A stretch of DNA of 7,560 bases from Candidatus Methanomethylophilaceae archaeon (GCA_016297775.1 JAEDGA010000056.1:1-7560); one strand, 5' to 3'; shown: positions 1 through 5,586, numbered from the stretch's first letter. Notes: generated by a model from the letters alone, not told the origin. Translations and numbers: made by a program.

Positions 1-113
1 TCTGTGATAAATTTGATGGGAAATGGTTTCCGATACCATCCGTGATCCGAAGTATCCGTACCGGGATCCATGGACCCGGTACGGACCTCATCCATTGGAG
101 GCACGATCTCGCA
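1..113. other. Left-edge non-coding stretch downstream of iscU
   Basis: No gene can be assigned here. All three minus-strand frames stay open from this stretch to the left edge of the window, and each offers an ATG (near 95, 91 and 39), so a further gene of the iscSU operon could begin here. None of these starts has a Shine-Dalgarno site, and the peptides are too short to recognise. The one clear structure is the strong inverted repeat at 55-85. Confidence 0.5.
55..85. repeat. Perfect 11-bp inverted repeat, 9-base loop
   Basis: The arms TCCGTACCGGG (55-65) and CCCGGTACGGA (75-85) are exactly complementary and flank the loop ATCCATGGA, most of which (TCCATGGA) is itself palindromic. It lies 29 bases past the iscU stop codon. 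RNA from either strand would form a very stable GC-rich hairpin. No T tract follows on either side, so it is not a classic intrinsic terminator. It may instead mark the 3' end of the iscSU mRNA, protect it, or be a protein-binding site. Confidence 0.6.
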
Positions 114-542
114 TCAATCGTTGATATCATGCTTCGGAGCTTTCAGGCCCTCTATCTCAATACCATTCTTCTGGGCATAGTCCCACAATGCGGCATGGAT
201 GGCCTCCTCCGCAAGCAGAGAACAGTGGATCTTCACCTGTGGTAATCCGTCAAGTGCCTCCATCACCGCTTTATTTGTGATCTTCAACGCTTCGTTGACG
301 GATTTCCCCTTGACCATCTCGGTGGCCATACTGCTGCTGGCGACGGCCGCACCGCATCCGAACGTCTTGAACTTGCAATCCCTGATGATACCGTTCTCGT
401 CGATATCGAGGAATATCCTCATGATATCCCCGCATTTCGCATTACCGACGGTACCTATCCCGGATGCGTTCTCTATCTCCCCCACATTCCTGGGGTTGGT
501 GAAATGATCGATCACCTTCTCGCTGTATATTCCGTCATACAT
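114..542 (-). CDS. iscU: Fe-S cluster assembly scaffold protein IscU/NifU N-terminal type
   Basis: Cytoplasmic scaffold on which a 2Fe-2S or 4Fe-4S cluster is built from sulfur supplied by the cysteine desulfurase. The 142-residue product has the usual IscU length and fold signature. It opens with YSEKVIDHFTNPRNVG and carries the three conserved cluster cysteines C37 (in AKCGD), C63 (in FGCGAA) and C107 (in HCSLL). D39, the aspartate that makes bound clusters labile, is also present. C56 is an extra, non-canonical cysteine. The LPPVK-like Hsc70-binding motif of bacterial IscU is replaced by LPQVK (100-104). The gene starts 3 bases after the iscS stop codon, so the two are co-transcribed and probably translationally coupled. 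The start ATG at 542 is the only one that keeps the conserved N-terminus. Confidence 0.95.
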   Translation of the reverse strand: MYDGIYSEKVIDHFTNPRNVGEIENASGIGTVGNAKCGDIMRIFLDIDENGIIRDCKFKTFGCGAAVASSSMATEMVKGKSVNEALKITNKAVMEALDGLPQVKIHCSLLAEEAIHAALWDYAQKNGIEIEGLKAPKHDIND

Positions 543-545
543 CGT

Positions 546-1727
546 TCACACCTTCTGTTGTTTGAGAAAATCATCATAGAGCGGGGACATGGATCTGATC
601 CTCTCCACCGTGCCCTTCAGACAGTCAACCGCACGGTCGATCTGTTCCATGGTGTTGTTCTCAGATATGGATGCCCTGATGGATCCGTGTGCGATCTCGT
701 GCGGCAGCCCTATCGCAAGCAACACATGGGATGGGTCCAATGCACCGGATGCGCATGCGGATCCCGTGGATACGCATATGCCACTCATACCCAGACTCAT
801 AAGCATCGATTCCCCTTCCACGAATCTGAAACTGAAGTTCACATTGCCGGGGAGTCTCTCGGTCCTGTGTCCGTTGAGTCTACAGTATGGGATCTCCTTC
901 TCTACGCGCTCTATGTAGTGATCCCTCATCTCCGTGACTCTGGCCATGTTCGATGCCAGATCCCTGGATGAGATCTCTGCCGCGACACCCATACCTACGA
1001 CACCTGGTACGTTGGTGGTGCCTGCACGTCTTCCGTTCTCCTGTTCCCCACCGTGCATGAAGGGAGGCAGTCTGATGCCTTTCCTGATGTACAGGAATCC
1101 CACACCCTTGGGGCCTCCGAACTTGTGACCGCTGGCACTGAGCATATCTATGTTCATCGCTTTGACATCCAGAGGGATGTGACAGAATGCCTGCACGGCA
1201 TCCGTATGGAACAGTATCCCTTTCTCGCGGGCTATCCTGCCGATCTCCCCTATGGGTTCCACGGTACCGATCTCGTTGTTCGCCGTCATCACCGAGATCA
1301 AGACGGTATCATCGCGTATCGCTTCCAGAAGGTCCTCTATCCTGACACGTCCATATTCATCAACGCCGAGTCTGGTCACCTCGAATCCTTCCTTCTCTAG
1401 ATAATCGGCGGTCTCCGTGATCGCGTGGTGCTCTATCGAGGATATGATGATATGTTTCCCTTTCTTGACACTCATCTTAGCACCGGAGATCAGAGCCCAG
1501 TTATCGGATTCGGTACCTCCGGATGTGAAGAATATCTCCGACGGATCGGCGTTGAGTACGTTGGCGATCTGTTCCCTGGCATGTTTGACCGCATCCTTGG
1601 GGGTCCTTGCCATCGGGTGTATGCTGGAGGGGTTGGCGTATTCTCCGGTAAGGTAGGGCATCATCGCATCCAATGCCTCCTTTCTGAGAGGCGTGGTTGC
1701 AGCATTGTCAAGATATATGTTCTCCAT
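546..1727 (-). CDS. iscS: Cysteine desulfurase, NifS/IscS family
   Basis: PLP enzyme that takes sulfur from L-cysteine as a persulfide and passes it to IscU. The 393-residue product has the full class-V aminotransferase layout. YLDNAATTP is at the N-terminus, H100 stacks on PLP, HTDAVQ (174-179) carries the PLP-ring aspartate D176, and the Schiff-base lysine is K202 in SGHKFGGPKG. The catalytic cysteine is C325 in STGSACASG, within a long mobile loop typical of the IscS/NifS group I enzymes. Start choice: an in-frame ATG at 1784 would add 19 residues (412 aa). That extension has no homology features and pushes into the promoter gap, so the ATG at 1727, giving the standard MENIYLDNAATTP start, is preferred. 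A third ATG at 1748 is possible. None of the three has a clear Shine-Dalgarno. The gene is first in an operon with iscU and faces cysK-rrf2 across a shared regulatory gap. Confidence 0.95.
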   Translation of the reverse strand: MENIYLDNAATTPLRKEALDAMMPYLTGEYANPSSIHPMARTPKDAVKHAREQIANVLNADPSEIFFTSGGTESDNWALISGAKMSVKKGKHIIISSIEHHAITETADYLEKEGFEVTRLGVDEYGRVRIEDLLEAIRDDTVLISVMTANNEIGTVEPIGEIGRIAREKGILFHTDAVQAFCHIPLDVKAMNIDMLSASGHKFGGPKGVGFLYIRKGIRLPPFMHGGEQENGRRAGTTNVPGVVGMGVAAEISSRDLASNMARVTEMRDHYIERVEKEIPYCRLNGHRTERLPGNVNFSFRFVEGESMLMSLGMSGICVSTGSACASGALDPSHVLLAIGLPHEIAHGSIRASISENNTMEQIDRAVDCLKGTVERIRSMSPLYDDFLKQQKV

Positions 1728-1809
1728 ATGTTCCACTTCTTTCTGCATCGTCCGTGTTCCCAACGATGCGATTCTATGTTCCATCCATCGGAAAAGTGGT
1801 ATTTGTAAT

Positions 1810-1830
1810 TACCTACCAAGTAAGTAGGTA
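1810..1830. promoter_or_regulatory. Candidate Rrf2-type operator between iscSU and cysK-rrf2
   Basis: Perfect dyad TACCTAC-N7-GTAGGTA, 7-bp arms over 21 bases. That is a size suited to a dimeric winged-helix regulator such as the Rrf2 protein encoded downstream at 2845. It lies in the divergent gap and directly abuts the TATA-like element at 1833-1840. Binding would cover the BRE/TFB site of the rightward promoter, and the start region of the leftward one if that uses the same AT element. The dyad is seen directly; assigning it to this Rrf2 protein is inference. Confidence 0.6.
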
Positions 1831-1832
1831 TG

Positions 1833-1840
1833 TTTTAATA
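1833..1840 (+). promoter_or_regulatory. TATA-like element for cysK-rrf2, possibly shared with iscSU
   Basis: TTTTAATA is the best archaeal TATA match ahead of cysK. Transcription would start about 25 bases on, near 1862-1866, giving a leader of 20-25 bases. Its reverse complement TATTAAAA could serve iscS on the other strand. A weaker leftward alternative is AATTACAAAT, read on the minus strand over 1801-1810. Confidence 0.4.
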
Positions 1841-1885
1841 CATGATACGCATCGTGATATTCAGCGGTCATACGACCAAAAAACA

Positions 1886-2842
1886 ATGAAAATACGGAAG
1901 AAGGTGGACCATACGGTACTCTACGATTCGATTGACAAGACAATAGGCGGAACGCCACTGATCGAGCTGAAGAACATCGAGAAGGAATTCGGACTGAAGG
2001 CAAGACTCTTCGGAAAGGTCGAGTTCTTCAACCCTGCGGGTTCGGTCAAGGACCGTATCGCCAAGGCGATGATAGACGAGCTTGAAGCCAGCGGTAAGAT
2101 AGACAAGGATACGGTGCTGATAGAGCCGACATCCGGTAACACAGGTATCGCACTCGCCTCCATCGCCACGGCCAGAGGATACAGTATCAAGATCGTCATG
2201 CCCGAGACCATGTCCGTCGAGCGCCGCAAGCTCATCAAGGCTTACGGGGCCGAACTCGTCCTCACGGAAGGATCCAAGGGAATGAAGGGTGCTGTAGCAA
2301 AGGCAGAGGAGCTGTCCAAGGAGATCGAGAACTCGGTCATACCCGGACAGTTCGTCAACCCTGCCAACCCGGAGATCCATTTCCGCACCACAGGGCCTGA
2401 GATTTATGAGGATCTGAACGGGAAGGTGGACATCCTCGTGGCCGGAGTAGGTACCGGAGGTACGCTTTCCGGTGCGGGAAAGTATCTGAAATCCAGGAAT
2501 CCTGATACGAAGGTGGTTGCGGTGGAGCCGAAGGGTTCCCCGCTGCTCTCCGAGGGTCATGCCGGACCGCACAAGATCCAGGGTATCGGAGCAGGATTCA
2601 TCCCTGACACTTTGGATACGGGGATCTATGACAGGGTTATCGCGATCGAGGATGGGGAAGCATTCGAGAAGGGAAGACTGATCGGAAAGAAGGAGGGATT
2701 CCTGGTCGGAATATCCGCCGGTGCCGCATTGGCGGCCGCGATAAAGGTTGCACAGGAACCTGAGAACGAAGGGAAGAACATAGTGGCAATATTCGCCGAT
2801 ACCGGAGAAAGGTACTTATCGACGGCACTTTTCGAGGAGTGA
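1886..2842 (+). CDS. cysK: Cysteine synthase (O-acetylserine sulfhydrylase), CysK type
   Basis: PLP enzyme that makes L-cysteine from an activated serine (normally O-acetylserine) and sulfide. The 318-residue product is the usual CysK length with every hallmark. IGGTPLIEL is at 20-28, and the PLP lysine is K55 in NPAGSVKDR. TSGNTG (82-87) binds the substrate carboxylate, GTGGT (189-193) holds the PLP phosphate, and KIQGIGAGFIP is at 230-240. S278 in GISAGA contacts the pyridine nitrogen, and the C-terminus carries ADTGERYLST. The reading frame is open upstream to 1697, but that part runs into iscS and has no homology. The ATG at 1886 gives the normal N-terminus; no Shine-Dalgarno precedes it. 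The 3' end overlaps the regulator gene. O-phosphoserine as the natural substrate, as in some archaeal homologues, cannot be excluded by eye. Confidence 0.95.
   Translation: MKIRKKVDHTVLYDSIDKTIGGTPLIELKNIEKEFGLKARLFGKVEFFNPAGSVKDRIAKAMIDELEASGKIDKDTVLIEPTSGNTGIALASIATARGYSIKIVMPETMSVERRKLIKAYGAELVLTEGSKGMKGAVAKAEELSKEIENSVIPGQFVNPANPEIHFRTTGPEIYEDLNGKVDILVAGVGTGGTLSGAGKYLKSRNPDTKVVAVEPKGSPLLSEGHAGPHKIQGIGAGFIPDTLDTGIYDRVIAIEDGEAFEKGRLIGKKEGFLVGISAGAALAAAIKVAQEPENEGKNIVAIFADTGERYLSTALFEE
2834..2839 (+). promoter_or_regulatory. Shine-Dalgarno site that fixes the rrf2 start
   Basis: GAGGAG sits at the very end of cysK, 5 bases before the GTG at 2845. An earlier in-frame GTG at 2839 overlaps this site and has nothing usable upstream. 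That favours 2845 as the true start and implies coupling to cysK translation. Confidence 0.6.
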
Positions 2843-2844
2843 TT

Positions 2845-3285
2845 GTGGGTACCTTCATCTCGACCAAGGGGCGTTACGCCATCCGTGTACTGATAGATCT
2901 GGCAGAGCATTCTTCCGACGGCAAGGTCCCGCTAAAGGAGATCGCGGAGAGGCAGCAGATCTCACAGAAGTACATGGAGTCGATAATGTCGCTATTGGTC
3001 AGGGCCGGGATCGTCTCGGGTTCGCATGGTAAGGGGGGTGGGTACGAGTTGCTCGTACCGCCTTCCGAATGTAGCGTGGGTTCGATCCTCAGGGCCACGG
3101 AAGGAAATCTCTGCATGGTGTCCTGTCTCGGAGGGGATGTGGTATGCGAACGCGCTCCCGGATGCAGGACCCTGCCCATGTGGAAGCATCTCGACGATAT
3201 GATCTGGAACTATCTCGATACGGTATCCGTGCAGGATCTTATGTATGGCAGGGGGGATCGTCCGATCCCCATCCTGCCTGAATGA
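2845..3285 (+). CDS. Rrf2 family transcriptional regulator (IscR/CymR-like)
   Basis: DNA-binding regulator of the Rrf2 family, which in bacteria senses Fe-S clusters (IscR), cysteine metabolism (CymR) or nitric oxide (NsrR). The 146-residue product begins ISTKGRYAIRVLIDLA. A winged helix-turn-helix follows (recognition region QQISQKYMESIMSLLVRAGIV, then the GKGGGYEL wing at 62-69). The dimerisation/sensor part carries C90, C94, C101 and C107 before the typical W-helix (PMWKHLDDMIWNYLDTVSVQDL). C94-x6-C101-x5-C107 fits the three-cysteine cluster site of many Rrf2 proteins. The IscR-type histidine ligand is absent, and C90 could be the fourth ligand. The gene uses a GTG start and follows cysK with TGA-to-GTG spacing of 2 bases. 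Linked targets (iscSU, cysK) and the dyad at 1810-1830 suggest autoregulated control by cluster or cysteine status. Whether the input is a cluster or a CymR-like partner interaction is open. Confidence 0.9.
   Translation: MGTFISTKGRYAIRVLIDLAEHSSDGKVPLKEIAERQQISQKYMESIMSLLVRAGIVSGSHGKGGGYELLVPPSECSVGSILRATEGNLCMVSCLGGDVVCERAPGCRTLPMWKHLDDMIWNYLDTVSVQDLMYGRGDRPIPILPE
3253..3270. repeat. 8-bp inverted repeat inside the rrf2 3' end
   Basis: GGGGATCG-TC-CGATCCCC is a perfect dyad lying 15 bases before the rrf2 stop codon. As RNA it would fold with a 7-bp stem and 4-base loop. Together with the hairpin at 3289-3308 it makes two adjacent stems around the stop codon, which may slow or protect the end of the cysK-rrf2 mRNA. 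Confidence 0.4.
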
Positions 3286-3288
3286 TTC

Positions 3289-3308
3289 CGCGGCCCCGAA
3301 TGGCCGCG
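3289..3308. terminator. GC hairpin between convergent genes
   Basis: CGCGGCC (3289-3295) and GGCCGCG (3302-3308) form a 7-bp all-GC stem with a 6-base loop. It fills most of the 35-base gap between the ends of rrf2 (plus) and the coiled-coil gene (minus). The position suits a bidirectional mRNA-end structure, but there is no T tract, so a terminator role is inferred from location only. Confidence 0.4.
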
Positions 3309-3320
3309 AACATGAAGAAA

Positions 3321-3680
3321 TCACTCGGTCTTCGGACCTTCGGAGGCAGCCTTCTCCGCAGCCTCCTTCTCGGACACATCCTTGGCGGCCTGCCTGTTGG
3401 CCTCCCTCTCCGCCTTACCATCGGATTTGTTCTTCTCGATATCCTTGTTCAGTTTATCGATCTGGTCCAGGTTGGTCTGGATGTTCTTGCAGATCTCCTC
3501 GGCCTTGGCCTCGAAATTCTCTCCTTTCTGGAAATGGAGGATGCCCAGTTCCTTGTAGAGCTTGTCGTTCTCGTACTCGAGGTTGGAGATCTTCGATTTG
3601 AGCGAGGTGGTCTCCGCGAGTTCTCCGGTCTTGCTTGCGGCGTTCTTGACGCTTGCTTTGAAACTGTCCATGAATCCCAT
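3321..3680 (-). CDS. Small coiled-coil protein of unknown function
   Basis: 119 residues, not assignable to a biochemical role. The N-terminus is a short amphipathic stretch (MGFMDSFKASVKNAASKTGELAETTSLKSKISNLE). A charged helical region with heptad-like spacing follows (about 28-85), then a low-complexity Lys/Glu/Ala tail (about 88-119). The pattern F-x2-F plus a Lys-rich helix and a YKELG-like segment resembles small coiled-coil proteins widespread in Firmicutes and archaea, many of which continue into a zinc ribbon. No zinc ribbon is present here. No signal peptide or membrane segment is seen. It is monocistronic, with its own promoter and leader. The ATG at 3680 is chosen because GGGGAG lies 9 bases upstream; an internal Met at residue 4 is the alternative. 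Confidence 0.75.
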   Translation of the reverse strand: MGFMDSFKASVKNAASKTGELAETTSLKSKISNLEYENDKLYKELGILHFQKGENFEAKAEEICKNIQTNLDQIDKLNKDIEKNKSDGKAEREANRQAAKDVSEKEAAEKAASEGPKTE

Positions 3681-3695
3681 TTTTCATCTCTCCCC

Positions 3696-3711
3696 GGACA
3701 CTTTCGTGTCC
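3696..3711 (-). promoter_or_regulatory. GAAA-tetraloop hairpin in the leader of the coiled-coil gene
   Basis: On the minus strand this reads GGACAC-GAAA-GTGTCC, a perfect 6-bp stem closed by a GNRA tetraloop. The next bases downstream are GGGGAG, the gene's Shine-Dalgarno. With the TATA-like element at 3733-3742 the mRNA would start at about 3712, so the hairpin would be the first thing transcribed. It could act as a 5' stability element or affect ribosome access. Confidence 0.45.
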
Positions 3712-3732
3712 TGATGATACCAGATTGATGCA

Positions 3733-3742
3733 AGATAATAAA
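3733..3742. promoter_or_regulatory. TATA-like element between the coiled-coil and Cys-rich genes
   Basis: The element reads ATTTATTATC on the minus strand, close to the archaeal TATA consensus, and GATAATAAAT on the plus strand. It lies about 26 bases before the inferred leader hairpin of the minus-strand gene and about 30 bases before the ATG of the plus-strand gene. One AT-rich box may therefore serve both divergent genes. Confidence 0.45.
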
Positions 3743-3766
3743 TGTTTACAACTCGCTTCTTCCAAT

Positions 3767-3916
3767 ATGGCCGACATAAAGGCGGATTGTCCATGCACCA
3801 ACAATTGTCCCAGACACGGCAACTGCAGGGAATGCGTGGAGTTCCATGTGTCCGGAGGTAAGAAGCCTCCGGCGTGTCTTCGCGTCAAGTGGACCGATTA
3901 TCAGGCCCCTCAGTGA
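3767..3916 (+). CDS. Cysteine-rich small protein, putative metal-binding
   Basis: 49 residues with six cysteines, C8, C10, C14, C20, C23 and C37, plus H17. The core CPCTNNCPRHGNCRECVEFH resembles small conserved proteins of anaerobes with a CPRHGNC-x2-C motif, which look like zinc or Fe-S knuckles. Their function is not known to me. Start choice: the frame is open from a TTG at 3725 and an ATG at 3728. The ATG at 3767 gives the conserved short N-terminus, follows a TATA-like box by about 30 bases and has no Shine-Dalgarno, consistent with a leaderless mRNA. No neighbour on the same strand, so it is a single-gene unit. The cytoplasmic location is inferred from the lack of signal or membrane segments. 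Confidence 0.75.
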   Translation: MADIKADCPCTNNCPRHGNCRECVEFHVSGGKKPPACLRVKWTDYQAPQ

Positions 3917-3988
3917 TGCGAAGATATGACAAACCATCCATATGGAGGCGTTGGTTCGCCGACGTCTCCGGTGTTTTCTCCCATCTTG
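3917..3988. other. Convergent gap with small inverted repeats
   Basis: 72 bases between the ends of the Cys-rich gene (plus) and fluC (minus). It holds a perfect 10-base palindrome, TCCATATGGA (3937-3946), and immediately after it GGCG-TTGGTT-CGCC (3947-3960), a short stem. A TTTT run follows at 3973-3976 on the plus strand. Transcript ends of both genes probably lie here; the T run makes plus-strand termination plausible. Confidence 0.35.
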
Positions 3989-4363
3989 TCAGATGATGTC
4001 CGCAATCCATTTTCCGGCCATCGCACCCAGGATACATACACCAATGTTCAAGGATACGTTGGCTGCGAAATACAGGTATGCATCGTCGAATAGCATCCTT
4101 ACGCAATCGGTGGTGAATGTGGACAGTGTGGACAACCCTCCGAAGAAACCAACGACGATGAGACATCTCGCGGTCTCATCCATCTGTCCGGCGAATCTGA
4201 AGACTATGAACGATACCAGGGTACAGGCGATGATGTTCTCCACGAATGTCGCGAACGGGAACGTGGATGAATCCACGATCCTGGCGATCGCGTATCTCGT
4301 CATCGCCCCCAGCGCACTGCCAAGAGCCACCATGGCGAATGCGATGGCCGTACCCGTGTCCAT
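3989..4363 (-). CDS. crcB: Fluoride channel FluC (CrcB family)
   Basis: Small membrane protein that exports fluoride as a dual-topology homodimer. The 124-residue product shows four hydrophobic segments (about 5-28, 37-57, 66-88, 98-121). It has family motifs LGAMTRYAIAR (N-terminal GA-x2-RY), FPFATFVEN with the conserved N43, and GFFGGLSTLSTFTTD (72-86). The last motif departs from the usual GG-x-TTFSTF. The first Phe-box position is L80, while F83 is kept. The glycines of the canonical GTL-x-VN-x2-G segment are also replaced (A38, A46). It is a single gene, so a homodimer is expected. The ATG at 4363 has no Shine-Dalgarno but sits 24 bases from a TATA-like element, suggesting leaderless mRNA. 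No fluoride riboswitch fits in the 50-base gap upstream. Confidence 0.88.
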   Translation of the reverse strand: MDTGTAIAFAMVALGSALGAMTRYAIARIVDSSTFPFATFVENIIACTLVSFIVFRFAGQMDETARCLIVVGFFGGLSTLSTFTTDCVRMLFDDAYLYFAANVSLNIGVCILGAMAGKWIADII

Positions 4364-4382
4364 GTGCCAGTGTATGCAAGGG

Positions 4383-4391
4383 ATATATTAA
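4383..4391. promoter_or_regulatory. Shared bidirectional TATA element for fluC and the dehydratase operon
   Basis: ATATATTAA on plus reads TTAATATAT on minus, so both directions approximate the archaeal TATA box. Its centre is 27 bases from the plus-strand ATG at 4414 and 24 bases from the minus-strand ATG at 4363. Neither start has a Shine-Dalgarno. The simplest reading is two leaderless transcripts diverging from one element in a 50-base gap. Confidence 0.55.
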
Positions 4392-4413
4392 GATTTGAGC
4401 TGTTACACCACGT

Positions 4414-5586
4414 ATGCATCTGACGAACGAAGAACAGGCGATACTCGACGGGGAATCCGGAGAAGGCGCGCAGAAGGCGATGGAACTGGTCGTCGCCCTG
4501 GGAAAGATCTATCGTGCCGACGGGTTGGTGGATATCACATCCGCACATCTCTCGGGAGCATCTTACAAGACCATCGGCGACGGCGGTCTGAAGTATCTCG
4601 AGGATATGGTGGCAGGGGGTGCGAAGGTATCCGTCAACAGTACCCTGAATCCCATCGGTATGGATAGGGAGAGATGGGCGGAGATGCACATCTCCGAGGA
4701 CTTCGCCGTCAAACAGAACAGGATCGTGGAACTGTATGGTAAGATGGGTATCAGGACCACCTGTTCCTGCACTCCGTACGTTGGTCCGAACGTTCCCAAG
4801 CTGGGGGACCATGTGGCATGGGCTGAATCATCCGCGTTGTCCTATGTCAACTCCATGATCGGTGCCCGTACCAACAGGGAGGGCGGACCCGGGGCATTGG
4901 CCGCGGCCATACTGGGTAAGACCGCCAATTACGGTCTTCACAAGGACGAGAACAGGAGACCCACCGTGGTGATAGAGGCGGATATTGGCGACACGCTGTT
5001 CGAACATTCCCTGCTGGGACAGGCCGTGGGTATGAGGGTAGGAGGTGGCATACCGTACTATCGCGGGATAAGGCCAGGGATCGAGGAGGGGAAGACGATG
5101 GCAGCGGCCATGGCCGCGGCCGGTGCCGTAGCGATGTTCCATGTGGAAGGTGTCACGCCGGAGGCATCGAATTATGATGTATCCGATCTCGATGTGATAC
5201 ACATCGGAAAGGACGAACTGAAGGATGCTTACGAGAAGATCAACACCGTGGACGACGTGGAACTCATCGCTCTCGGATGCCCTCATCTCACAGAGAAGGA
5301 GATCCGCGAGATCGCCATGCTGCTCAAAGACAAGGAGAAGAAGGGCGACACGGAGATATGGTTCTGTACGTCCAAGGAGATCCGTGACAGGTGTGCGGAT
5401 GAGGTGAAGATCCTGGAGCGTTTCGGACCAGTATTGGCGGATACATGCATGGTGGTGGCACCGATCGAGGGAACGTTCTCCCGCACAGGTACGAATTCCT
5501 GCAAGGCAGGTAATTATCTGCCGACATTATGTTCGCAGAAGGCCATGTGCCGTGACATCGTGGATCTCATGAAGGTGATATCGTGA
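4414..5586 (+). CDS. Phosphomevalonate dehydratase large subunit (aconitase X, DUF521)
   Basis: Catalytic subunit of the 4Fe-4S enzyme that dehydrates mevalonate 5-phosphate to trans-anhydromevalonate 5-phosphate in the archaeal mevalonate pathway to isoprenoid lipids. The 390-residue product has the DUF521 length and motifs. These include MHLTNEEQAILDG at the N-terminus, DITSAHLSGASY (40-51), NSTLNPIGMDRERW (75-88), CSCTPY (117-122), GARTNREGGPGALAAAI (150-166), GCPHLT (288-293) and TNSCKAGNYLP (361-371). Candidate cluster ligands are C289, C345 (ADTC) and C363, with C117/C119 near the active site; which three bind iron was not resolved by eye. The related cis-3-hydroxy-L-proline dehydratase has the same fold, but the archaeal context and adjacent small subunit favour mevalonate. 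The ATG at 4414 has no Shine-Dalgarno and is probably leaderless. It is first in the operon and overlaps the next gene by 3 bases. Confidence 0.9.
   Translation: MHLTNEEQAILDGESGEGAQKAMELVVALGKIYRADGLVDITSAHLSGASYKTIGDGGLKYLEDMVAGGAKVSVNSTLNPIGMDRERWAEMHISEDFAVKQNRIVELYGKMGIRTTCSCTPYVGPNVPKLGDHVAWAESSALSYVNSMIGARTNREGGPGALAAAILGKTANYGLHKDENRRPTVVIEADIGDTLFEHSLLGQAVGMRVGGGIPYYRGIRPGIEEGKTMAAAMAAAGAVAMFHVEGVTPEASNYDVSDLDVIHIGKDELKDAYEKINTVDDVELIALGCPHLTEKEIREIAMLLKDKEKKGDTEIWFCTSKEIRDRCADEVKILERFGPVLADTCMVVAPIEGTFSRTGTNSCKAGNYLPTLCSQKAMCRDIVDLMKVIS
5573..5579 (+). promoter_or_regulatory. Shine-Dalgarno of the DUF126-Nudix gene
   Basis: AGGTGAT at the end of the large-subunit gene, a near-perfect anti-16S match, lies 3 bases before the GTG start at 5583. 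Together with the GTGA start/stop overlap it supports translational coupling of the two dehydratase subunits and confirms the GTG start. Confidence 0.65.

Noticed and set aside
1..95. Start of a third gene in the iscSU operon at the left edge
   Set aside because: Three minus-strand frames are open but too short to identify, and no ribosome site supports any of the ATGs.
1728..1784. Longer iscS start giving 412 residues
   Set aside because: The 19 extra residues are not part of the family and no Shine-Dalgarno precedes ATG 1784. Not ruled out, since the transcript start is unknown.
1697..1885. N-terminal extension of cysK by 63 residues
   Set aside because: It overlaps iscS and the promoter/operator, and the extra peptide has no CysK features. 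The ATG at 1886 gives the normal family length.
1868..2572. 234-residue minus-strand frame opposite cysK
   Set aside because: Shadow of cysK, with no recognisable motif and unusual composition.
4364..4413. Fluoride riboswitch upstream of fluC
   Set aside because: The gap is 50 bases, both genes look leaderless, and no crcB-motif pseudoknot pattern is visible.
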